A DNA stretch of 64,000 bases from Collinsella sp. TF08-11AT. GTDB lineage: Bacteria > Actinomycetota > Coriobacteriia > Coriobacteriales > Coriobacteriaceae. Of this stretch, positions 32,155 to 39,703 are shown piece by piece. Positions within the stretch are counted from its first letter, which is position 1. The number at the start of each line of letters is the position of its first letter. The stretch is from contig NZ_QSRL01000008.1 of the NCBI RefSeq assembly GCF_003437035.1, positions 40,798 through 104,797 of the forward strand. Reading direction: 5' to 3'. The translations under genes were made by a program, and so were the position numbers. A model generated the notes under the pieces. It saw only the letters and a program-made list of their open reading frames with translations. It had not been told where the DNA came from and searched no databases.

Positions 32155-34182
32155 CTACGGACGCTCGTCGGGAGGCAGGCGCTGCATCTTGCTCACGGCC
32201 TTAAACTTGGTGAACAGCGGCACGTACTCAAAGCTCACGTTGGAGTTCTCCAGGCCGTACCAGCGCGCAGGCGTGCCGGCGGCGCGGCGGATGATGTACT
32301 TGAGCGTGATGGCCGTACGCTCGCTGGGCTCCACGTCGCTTTCGGGCGCCAGCAGCTTGCGGATCATGACGAACTTAAACGTACCGATGTTGCCCGGGTC
32401 CTTGTAGACCGAGTAATCGTGCGTCTGCGCCGGCAGCTCGCCGCTGGCAGCCAGGTCCTGAACAACCTGGCGCAGGTAAGCATTGACGCGCTGGTTGATC
32501 TTATAGCCCAGATACAGATGCACGCGGAATACGTAGTCGGTGCCGAACGTCTCGACCGAGTAGGCAAAGGTATGCGGCTCCTCCATGGTCTCGACATTCA
32601 CGAACCACCAGGCACGAGCGCGCTTGGGGTGCTTATCCAAAATCGAGTAGACGATATCGCGGTCGATATAGTCGGTGTTGGTGTCCTTGGTCAGGTACAC
32701 GATGTTGTCGCTCATGAGCTCGTAGCGATCGTCGTCGCGCAGGCGTTTGAGCTGCGGCAGATAGCTGCGCAGCGGCAGCAGCGTAAACTGACGTTGCTCG
32801 ACCGCCGTACCGTTGTACCAGCACACCATGATGCCCATGATGAGTGCAGCCATGAGGATGGTGAAGTAGCCGCCGTGGAAGAACTTGGTGAGCGAGCTCA
32901 CAAAGAAGAAGCCCTCGAGCAAAAGGAAGAAGGCGGCAAAGATCCACGGCGCGACCTTGAGATTGCGCTCCACGTGCAGATAGAAGAAGAGCAGCATTGT
33001 CGTGCACATCATGGTCAGGGTAATGGCCAGGCCGTACGCGGCCTCCATGTGCGCCGAGTTCTGGAACAGCAGCACCACGACGACGCAGCCCACGAGCATG
33101 ACGTTGTTGACCATGGGGATGTAGAGCTGGCCCTTGGTCTCGGCAGGATAGAAGACCTGCATATGCGGCATGAGGTCCAGGCGGCTGGCCTCGGACACCA
33201 GCGAGAATGCGCCGGTGATGAGCGCCTGCGAGGCGATGATGGCCGCGACGGTGGAAAGGCCGACGGCAAAGGGGCGCAGACCCGGGGCGAGCATCTGGTA
33301 GAAGGGGTTGAGGTCGGCGATACCCATGAGCTCCGGGTTGTCGGCGTTGTTGATAAGCCACGCGCCCTGGCCCATGTAGGACAGCAGCAGGCAGCACTTA
33401 ACGAACGGCCAGGTGGCATAGATGTTGCCGCGGCCCACATGGCCCATGTCGGAATAGAGCGCCTCGGCACCGGTGGTAGCGAGGAAGCAGCTGCCCAAAA
33501 TCATGATGCCCGCATGGTTGTTGGGGCTCAGCAGAAAAGCGATGCCACGCAACGGGTTGAGGCACAGCAGCACCGCGGGATACTGGCAGACAAAGAACAG
33601 GCCCGTGCCGCCCAGGAACAAAAACCACAGCGTCATGATGGGGCCGAAGGCGTGACCGATCTTGGCCGTGCCGATGCGCTGCACCAAGAAGAGCGCGATG
33701 ATGATGGCAAGCGTGATGGCGACGACACGACCCTGGTCGTCACCGAGCACGGCATGGACCGCCGGGATGGTGCGCAGGCCCTCGATGGCCGTGGTGACGG
33801 TAACGGCAGGCGTCAGGATGCCGTCGGCGAGGAGCGCCGCGCCGCCCAGCATGGCGGGGATGATGAGCCACTTGCCGCAGCGCTTGACCAAGCTGTACAG
33901 GGCAAAGATGCCGCCCTCGCCGTGGTTGTCGGCGCGCAGCGAGATCAGCACGTACTTGACGGTCGTCAGCAGCGTGACCGTCCACACGACAAGGGAGAGC
34001 GCGCCGAGCACGAACTCCTGCGTGACGCTTCCGATGCCGCCGTTGCCGGCAACGAGCGCCTTGGTTACATACATGGGGCTGGTGCCGATATCGCCATACA
34101 CCACGCCCAGCGTGACGAGCATCGCCGAGATGCTCACAGGAATCGCAGCGTGCGAGGCTACTTCCTTTGCCTTTTGTTCCAT
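32155..34182 (-). CDS. kup: KUP family potassium uptake transporter
   Basis: A 675-residue K+ symporter of the KUP/HAK/KT family. Family-defining blocks are present: GVVYGDIGTSPMY at the N-terminus, DNHGEGGIFALYSL and GGAALLADGILTPAVTV, with about twelve transmembrane helices and a cytoplasmic C-terminal domain of about 180 residues. The start at MEQKAKE (34182) follows GGGAGG at 10 bases. It sits directly upstream of the KdpD/KdpE-like pair. No kdpFABC genes are in the window. Confidence 0.95.
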   Translation of the reverse strand: MEQKAKEVASHAAIPVSISAMLVTLGVVYGDIGTSPMYVTKALVAGNGGIGSVTQEFVLGALSLVVWTVTLLTTVKYVLISLRADNHGEGGIFALYSLVKRCGKWLIIPAMLGGAALLADGILTPAVTVTTAIEGLRTIPAVHAVLGDDQGRVVAITLAIIIALFLVQRIGTAKIGHAFGPIMTLWFLFLGGTGLFFVCQYPAVLLCLNPLRGIAFLLSPNNHAGIMILGSCFLATTGAEALYSDMGHVGRGNIYATWPFVKCCLLLSYMGQGAWLINNADNPELMGIADLNPFYQMLAPGLRPFAVGLSTVAAIIASQALITGAFSLVSEASRLDLMPHMQVFYPAETKGQLYIPMVNNVMLVGCVVVVLLFQNSAHMEAAYGLAITLTMMCTTMLLFFYLHVERNLKVAPWIFAAFFLLLEGFFFVSSLTKFFHGGYFTILMAALIMGIMVCWYNGTAVEQRQFTLLPLRSYLPQLKRLRDDDRYELMSDNIVYLTKDTNTDYIDRDIVYSILDKHPKRARAWWFVNVETMEEPHTFAYSVETFGTDYVFRVHLYLGYKINQRVNAYLRQVVQDLAASGELPAQTHDYSVYKDPGNIGTFKFVMIRKLLAPESDVEPSERTAITLKYIIRRAAGTPARWYGLENSNVSFEYVPLFTKFKAVSKMQRLPPDERP

Positions 34183-34305
34183 AAGCCGGTTTCCTCCCAA
34201 TTTTAACGTTCGACGGGATTATATGTAATCAGCACATATTTTAATGGCACCGTTTTCCCAGCTAGATAAACATTTATGCGGCCTTTAGGCCACCGCGGCG
34301 ATATG

Positions 34306-34340
34306 GAATGTGACAAAGGGACGCCCCCTTTGTCACATTC
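34306..34340. repeat. Hairpin of the TGTGRCAAAGGGA family, copy 2
   Basis: A perfect 15-bp stem GAATGTGACAAAGGG / CCCTTTGTCACATTC with loop ACGCC, placed between the kup start region and the 3' end of the nitroreductase gene. Confidence 0.8.
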
Positions 34341-34341
34341 G

Positions 34342-35214
34342 TCATTTTCCGAGCCAGTTTTTGAACCACCACTCCATAGAGCGGCTCATCTCGGCCATAA
34401 AGGGGCTCGTGTGCTTACGGGTGTAGATGTCGATGACGCGCTCGCCCACCTCGCGGGCGTGCGGGCGAAACATCGCATCCATCTCGGCCACCTGCGCATC
34501 CATCGTCGCGGCGTCGGCGCGACAATAACGCTCCTCGTGCACCAGGTTCACCACGGGATGCGCGATTGCCGGGCGCTCCTTACGGGGCGTGCCGATGATG
34601 AGCATCGACAGCGGCATGGTATAGGCAGGCAAGTCCAGCAGTGCGGCAACTTCCTCGGCGTTCTCGACGATATCACCGATGTAGCAGCTCCCCAGCCCCA
34701 GGGCCTCGGCGGCAACCACGGCGTTTTGAGCGGCGATCACGGCATCCTGCGCCGCGATGGCAAAGTCGCCCAAACCCGGCGCGCGGCGGGGCGCCTTGCC
34801 CGTGCGCCCGACAAACTCGGGTTCAAAGCAGCCCACGTGCTCAAACAGATCGATCCACTTGGCATAATCGACCACAAATATAAGTGCCCAGGGCGCCTTG
34901 GCGATCATGGGCTGGTGATCGCACAGGTCGGCCAGACGGTCCAGCGTAGCCTGCTCGCGAATGCTCACGATGGAATACATCATCATGGCGCCCGCCGACG
35001 GCGCGCGACTCGCCGCATGCAAGATCGCCGCCCGCTGCTCGTCGGTCACCGCCACGGGACGGCCGTCGTCATCGCGCGCAAAAGCGCGCGTGGACGAGCG
35101 GTGCTCCAAAATGTCCAGTACCGCGTTGCCCGTAGTCTCGACCGGATAGCCGTACGTATCCACGCCCGCAGCTCCGTCGCCGCCCATGTCCGCCTCGCAA
35201 ACCTGCTCGCTCAT
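34342..35214 (-). CDS. Nitroreductase family protein
   Basis: A 290-residue FMN-dependent nitroreductase-fold protein. The RSSTRAF motif near residue 40 binds the FMN phosphate, SRAPSAGAMMMYSIV follows, and ALGLGSCYIGDI is the conserved C-terminal block. A C-terminal extension of about 60 residues ends with MEWWFKNWLGK. It is monocistronic. The natural substrate of such flavoproteins is usually unknown. Confidence 0.85.
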   Translation of the reverse strand: MSEQVCEADMGGDGAAGVDTYGYPVETTGNAVLDILEHRSSTRAFARDDDGRPVAVTDEQRAAILHAASRAPSAGAMMMYSIVSIREQATLDRLADLCDHQPMIAKAPWALIFVVDYAKWIDLFEHVGCFEPEFVGRTGKAPRRAPGLGDFAIAAQDAVIAAQNAVVAAEALGLGSCYIGDIVENAEEVAALLDLPAYTMPLSMLIIGTPRKERPAIAHPVVNLVHEERYCRADAATMDAQVAEMDAMFRPHAREVGERVIDIYTRKHTSPFMAEMSRSMEWWFKNWLGK

Positions 35215-35427
35215 TGCCCTACCCTCGCCATTTCTTTAAGAAGCCTTTACGTTTCCGTGTAATTCCCGTCCATTATCGCGCAGGTCGCCACTACATTGCG
35301 CCACACCGCCACACGCGCGCGTTAATATGGCTGGTTGGTGTGCGCAGCCACCAATTGCTGCGCATATCTTGGTAACAATCGGGTAAATCCCCGCTTTCGT
35401 AGGTTTTAGTTTGTGAGGAGTCTCAGC

Positions 35428-37728
35428 ATGTTCGCTGCCGCCATCTCGCTCGTCGGTCTTGCGGCGACCGTCTACCTTGTCTTGCGCGAGGCCAAGGCCA
35501 TTTGCGCAAAGTCGGGCACCGTTGCCAAAAGCGCTCTTGGGTGGAGCGTCGCCTTCGGCCTGTTCCAGCTCTTTTTGACCATTTGGGGCGCCATTGGCCT
35601 CGTCGCTCAAAACGAGCCGCTCGCCTTTGTAATTCTCATCCTGACCAACGCCATTCTCACCGGATGCGCTTGGGCCAGCATCGCCCGCGACCGCATCGCA
35701 CCGCGCGTCTTTGCGTTCGCCTCGGCCGACGCTCCCGCCCCCACTGGCAAGCTCGCCCGCCTGCGCGGCGCCTTTGTGGGCAAACCGCTCGTCGCCGCCG
35801 TCCTGTGCCTGCTGCTCGCCGGCGTCTTTGCGCTGCTGGGCATGGAGGTCTCGTCCAACCACGACTTTACCTGGGTCTACCCCCTGTGCATCCTGCTCGA
35901 GTGGGCCATCATCACCGTGCTCATGACCGGCCTGTTCTTCCTATTCCAGCGCCACGGCGCAGCTCCCGCGGTCCTGGCCTTTGCCCTCTTTGTCCTGGGC
36001 ATTGCCGAGTTCTTCGTTATCACGTTTAAATCCATGCCCATCCAGCCGGGCGACCTTTCGGCCATCTCCACCGCCGCCGCGGTCGCCGGCAACGGCTACA
36101 CCTTCTCGATCTCGCTGTTCTGCGTGCTGTCCATGGGCTTTACCGCCATCGCCATGCTGCTGTGCGAGTACGCCGGCCTGGTGGCACCGCACCGTCAGAA
36201 GGGTGCCGCCAGCGCCAAGCGCATGCTGCTCACCAACCTGCTCGTGGCAGTGCTATGCCTGGGCGGTGTGACCGCGCATGTCACGCTCATCGACTACTAC
36301 AACACTCTCGGCATCACCGTCTACACCTGGCGTCCGCTCGAGAGCTACTGGCGCGAGGGCTACCTGCCTGCCTTTATTAGTGCGGCGCAGTCCATCAAGC
36401 CGCCCAAACCCGCCGACTACTCCGTCGACGATGCCAAGGCCACGCTCAAAAAATACGCCAAGGCCTACGACAAGTCCGACGCCGCCAAGAGCGACGAGCG
36501 CACCGCCGCAAAGGAGCAGTTCGACAGCGAGAAGCCCACGGTCATCGCCATCATGAACGAGACGTTCTCGGACCTGTCGATCTATCAGAACATGCGCGCC
36601 GGCTACGAGGGCCCGCAGTACTTTAAGAACCTGTCCAACTGCCTCAGCCGCGGCAAGCTCTATGTGAGCGCCTACGGCGGCGGCACGGCCAATACCGAGT
36701 TTGAGTTTATGACCGGCAACTCCATGGCCAACCTGGGTTCGGGCGTGTACCCCTACACCATCTACAACATGGAGACGACCGGGAACCTGGCAGAGCAGTT
36801 CAAATCGCTCGGCTATTCCACCACGGCCATGCACCCCAACCACGCCACCAACTGGAACCGCGAGAACGTCTATAAGGACTTTGGCTTTGACCAGTTCCTG
36901 TCCATCAACGATTTCCAGGGCGCCGATACCCTGCGCGGCATGGTGACCGACCAGGCTACCTACGACAAGATTCTGGAGCTTCTCGACCAGAACGCCGACC
37001 CGCAGTTCATCTTCGATGTGACCATGCAGAACCACTCGGGCTACGACACGGGCCTGCTGCCGGCAGATAAGCAGATGCACCTCAACATCGACACGACCGA
37101 TCTGGACGCCAAGACCGTCGAGGACGGCACGCTGTCCGATGTCGACGAGTACGTCTCGTGCATCGAGCAGTCCGACCAGGCGCTTCGCTACTTCCTTAAC
37201 GCCTTGAGCAAGCTCGACCGCAAGGTGGTCGTGGTGTTCTGGGGCGACCACCAGCCGTTCTTCCCGTCCAAGTTCAACGATAAGTGGTTTACCGGCGAGG
37301 ACGACGCCACGCACCAGGAGCGCTTGTGGCAGACCGACTACATCATCTGGGCTAACTACGACGTCGCCGGCTGCGACCAGACGAGCGAGGTCGACGACCT
37401 GTCCACCAACTACCTGTCCACCCAGCTGATGCAGCTGATCGGCGCCCCGCTGACCGACTACCAGAAAGCGCACATGACGCTGCGCGAGTCGCTGCCCGCC
37501 ATCAACTCGGTGGGCTACGAGGACGCCAGCCTGCGTTGGGCGCTTTCCTCCAACGTCACCGGTGACGACGCCGCCGCAGCAGCCGCCACCAAGGCGCGCG
37601 AGGATTACGCCAAGATGCAGTACTACGAGATGTTCCGCGACGGCAAGAACGTGTATACCGAGCACTTCCAGACCGAGGCCAACGAGACCGACCCCAACCT
37701 GGCACCGGGCACGACCAAGATCAAGTAG
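35428..37728 (+). CDS. LTA synthase-type sulfatase-fold phosphoglycerol transferase
   Basis: A 766-residue membrane enzyme of the LtaS family, which moves phosphoglycerol units onto cell-surface polymers. About six hydrophobic segments occupy residues 1-300, followed by an extracellular alkaline-phosphatase-fold domain. Metal and catalytic residues are recognisable: NET near residue 380, the catalytic Thr about 423 in ANTEFEFMTGNSM, and WGDHQP with HD-type ligands near residue 610. The ATG at 35428 has GGAG 8 bases upstream; a GTG 15 bases earlier is possible. Could make lipoteichoic acid or modify another glycopolymer. A 131-base hairpin follows. Confidence 0.88.
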   Translation: MFAAAISLVGLAATVYLVLREAKAICAKSGTVAKSALGWSVAFGLFQLFLTIWGAIGLVAQNEPLAFVILILTNAILTGCAWASIARDRIAPRVFAFASADAPAPTGKLARLRGAFVGKPLVAAVLCLLLAGVFALLGMEVSSNHDFTWVYPLCILLEWAIITVLMTGLFFLFQRHGAAPAVLAFALFVLGIAEFFVITFKSMPIQPGDLSAISTAAAVAGNGYTFSISLFCVLSMGFTAIAMLLCEYAGLVAPHRQKGAASAKRMLLTNLLVAVLCLGGVTAHVTLIDYYNTLGITVYTWRPLESYWREGYLPAFISAAQSIKPPKPADYSVDDAKATLKKYAKAYDKSDAAKSDERTAAKEQFDSEKPTVIAIMNETFSDLSIYQNMRAGYEGPQYFKNLSNCLSRGKLYVSAYGGGTANTEFEFMTGNSMANLGSGVYPYTIYNMETTGNLAEQFKSLGYSTTAMHPNHATNWNRENVYKDFGFDQFLSINDFQGADTLRGMVTDQATYDKILELLDQNADPQFIFDVTMQNHSGYDTGLLPADKQMHLNIDTTDLDAKTVEDGTLSDVDEYVSCIEQSDQALRYFLNALSKLDRKVVVVFWGDHQPFFPSKFNDKWFTGEDDATHQERLWQTDYIIWANYDVAGCDQTSEVDDLSTNYLSTQLMQLIGAPLTDYQKAHMTLRESLPAINSVGYEDASLRWALSSNVTGDDAAAAAATKAREDYAKMQYYEMFRDGKNVYTEHFQTEANETDPNLAPGTTKIK

Positions 37729-37747
37729 CGACACGTCTTAACTGGTT

Positions 37748-37878
37748 CGTCTGCCTGGCGGCGCGGAATGTAAGGTTCCCTGCTCGGACAGTCCTGCTCG
37801 CACGGAGAGCACATTAAGTGCTCTCCGGCTCGTGCGGAACTCGCGATGAACCTTACATTCCGCGTCGCCAGGCAGACG
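37748..37878. repeat. Long nested hairpin after the LtaS-like gene
   Basis: Outer arms of 31 bases (37748-37778, 37848-37878) contain CTGCCTGGCG and GGAATGTAAGGTTC and pair with one or two mismatches. The inner stem GGAGAGCAC / GTGCTCTCC encloses ATTAA. A related small hairpin, AAGGCCACATTAAGTGGCCTT followed by CTTTAT, stands at about 37934-37958 and may be the true terminator of the upstream gene. Confidence 0.75.
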
Positions 37879-37961
37879 CCTCGGTGTTGAAGCGCGGCTT
37901 GTCATGAAAGCATCCGCAACATATATAAGTTGAAGGCCACATTAAGTGGCCTTCTTTATAT

Positions 37962-38292
37962 TCGGAAAGTGTGTCCCGGAATCTGCCTTCGGAATGGGAC
38001 GCAGTTTCCGCTTGAGGGCCTGTTGGGAAAGCGCATCCCACTTCAAGAGAAAATTCCGGGTCGCACTTTCCGCTAAGGCTCTCAACCGGAAAGTGCATTC
38101 CATTCCAAGCCTTAATTCCGGGACATAGTTTCCGGACAAGACATCAACCGGAAAGTGGGGACCACTCTGAGCGCCGATTCTGGGACACACTTTCCGAAAC
38201 CCCGCCCATCCGGAAAGCCCGTCCCACTCCGTATACATCCAGGCATGAAATCATCAGCTTATTAGGCCTTCTATCAATAAAGAGACACCCTC
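37962..38292. repeat. Cluster of short inverted/direct repeats (TTCCGGGAC family), copy 1
   Basis: At least four or five units of roughly 70 bases alternate between motifs like TTCCGGGACGCAGTTTCCG and CCGGAAAGTGCATTCCATTCC. From about 38176 to 38292 the sequence aligns with 47758-47874, including the shared block ATCAGCTTATTAGGCCTT and CATCAATAAA. The arrangement resembles the BIME/REP clusters of enterobacteria. Open frames across it reflect the repeat and lack ribosome sites. Confidence 0.7.
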
Positions 38293-38409
38293 CCGGGCGG
38301 CGGGCACGAAGTTCATCGCGAGTTCCGCACGCAAAGAAGACCACTTAATGTGGCCTTCGTCTTGCGCAGGACTGTAGAGCTGGGAACTTCGTGCCCGCCG
38401 CCCAGGAGG
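38288..38409. repeat. Long nested hairpin before the surface operon's 3' end
   Basis: Outer arms of about 26 bases (GGGCGGCGGGCACGAAGTTC and complement) enclose an inner stem CACTTAATGTG that repeats the motif found in the hairpins at 37748 and 37934. It lies 22 bases beyond the last gene of the minus-strand surface operon and could end its transcript. Confidence 0.7.
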
Positions 38410-38431
38410 GCGTTGCGTTTAGAAGATGGAC

Positions 38432-39130
38432 CTAGCGCTTGTTCCTCCGGGACAAGAGAAGCGCGGCTATAAAAGCGATGATGGCAAGCGCCAGCAACAC
38501 CAAAAGCAAAGCGAGCGTGTTGTCGCCCGTTGCCGCCAGACCAAGCAAGCCGGGCTTCTTGCTGCCAGCAGGTTGTACGGGGATCTTCTCGCCATCGTCT
38601 TCGGCGGTGATTTCCCAGCGAATTGCCTTGTTTGCGTCGGCAAGCTCGTTGCCCACCGACGTCGGGACACTTAGTTGCAAATTGAGTACCGTGCTGCCAT
38701 CGCTCGTAAACGTTGCGACCTGCGTGGGATAGGCAAACACGCTGCCCGGCGTTCCCGTCTGGAGCCAACCGGCAGACGCATCGGCCGCCGACGCCGTTAG
38801 GGTAATGGGCGACAGCAGATGTGCCGTCTCGTGATCGACAACAGCCCGCACAAACACACGTACCTGGGACTTTACACCCGTGGCACGAACCCCAATCTGT
38901 TGCTCGCGTACATCGCCGGGCATTAGATCTTTAAAGGCTGGAAACAGATCGGGCTCCCCCGAGGAGTCCGTCGCTCCCGATACCGTTAGCTGGCGTGCAT
39001 TTCCGTCATAGGCAATCGAGGGCGTATCGGCGAACGCACGGGCAGGAACGGCGAGCGCGACCACGCAGAAAATGGCCGCGACCACACAACGCAAGGAACG
39101 CGCAACGTCTTTGAAAATCGGTAAAGCCAT
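38432..39130 (-). CDS. Wall-anchored camelysin/TasA-like surface protein with LAATG sorting signal
   Basis: A 232-residue exported protein. A signal peptide (about residues 1-34, ending ARAFADT) is followed by a beta-rich domain with DLFPAFKDLMPGD, typical of TasA/camelysin-like proteins, then LAATGD, a hydrophobic stretch (ALLLVLLALAIIAFIAALLL) and RRNKR. That tail is a sortase signal of the LAXTG kind recognised by class E sortases. GGAGG lies 9 bases before the ATG at 39130. Last gene of the surface operon; probably ties the structure to the wall. No sortase gene is in the window. Confidence 0.75.
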   Translation of the reverse strand: MALPIFKDVARSLRCVVAAIFCVVALAVPARAFADTPSIAYDGNARQLTVSGATDSSGEPDLFPAFKDLMPGDVREQQIGVRATGVKSQVRVFVRAVVDHETAHLLSPITLTASAADASAGWLQTGTPGSVFAYPTQVATFTSDGSTVLNLQLSVPTSVGNELADANKAIRWEITAEDDGEKIPVQPAGSKKPGLLGLAATGDNTLALLLVLLALAIIAFIAALLLSRRNKR

Positions 39131-39132
39131 GC

Positions 39133-39702
39133 TTACGCACCTCCGTGCGGCGGCACCAGCACGCCATCTTTGACCGTACAGTTCCATGCCTCGGTGACCG
39201 CATCGTCGGGCGTAGACTGAATCGCTTGGGTCGAGATGTCAACAACTAGGTTTTTACCATCTGCCTTCTTCTCGGACACGCCCTTGATGAGCACGCCCGT
39301 CTTGTCGAGCGGCGCAACAGGAGACGTCCAGTAGTAGAACCCGTCGGCCGAGCGAACCCAAGACGAGGCGCTGCCAGTAGTTGAGGCATTGGACACGTTG
39401 CCCCACACAATGGCGTAGTCGGTACCCTCGACCGGCTCATCCCACAGGCGCGCGCCATCCTGGTCCTGCCAGTAGATATCCACCGCAGCACGCAGGTATG
39501 CCGGAGCCGAGCCCTTGTTTGTAATCGTGACGTCACTCTTCACGTTGCCATTGAGCTTCTCGTCTACCGAGGGCGCCACCGAACCAAAGCCAAACTCGTT
39601 GACCAGCACGCCCGTAACCGAAAGCCACGCAAAGGTGCCGGCAGCGCCAGCCAAAAGAAGAACGCCGACAAGGAGGGCAACGATCTGCTTGCGCTTACCC
39701 AT
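39133..39702 (-). CDS. TasA/camelysin-like protein with SipW-type signal peptide (C)
   Basis: A 189-residue exported protein. The N-terminus MGKRKQIVALLVGVLLLAGA followed by AGTFAWLSVTG is the pattern of SipW-dependent signal peptides, cut after the conserved Trp region. The mature part is beta-rich (DVTITNKGSAPAYLRAAVDI; DGFYYW) as in TasA/CalY proteins that form fibres. Its start is 1 base after the stop of the giant protein and it ends 2 bases before the anchor gene, so all are co-translated. Confidence 0.75.
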   Translation of the reverse strand: MGKRKQIVALLVGVLLLAGAAGTFAWLSVTGVLVNEFGFGSVAPSVDEKLNGNVKSDVTITNKGSAPAYLRAAVDIYWQDQDGARLWDEPVEGTDYAIVWGNVSNASTTGSASSWVRSADGFYYWTSPVAPLDKTGVLIKGVSEKKADGKNLVVDISTQAIQSTPDDAVTEAWNCTVKDGVLVPPHGGA

Positions 39703-39703
39703 C

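Noticed and set aside
37853..38238. Minus-strand frames of 81 and 98 residues across the repeat cluster, and a similar 74-residue frame at 47611-47835.
   Set aside because: Their similarity to each other comes from the DNA repeats; the frames differ between copies and lack ribosome sites.
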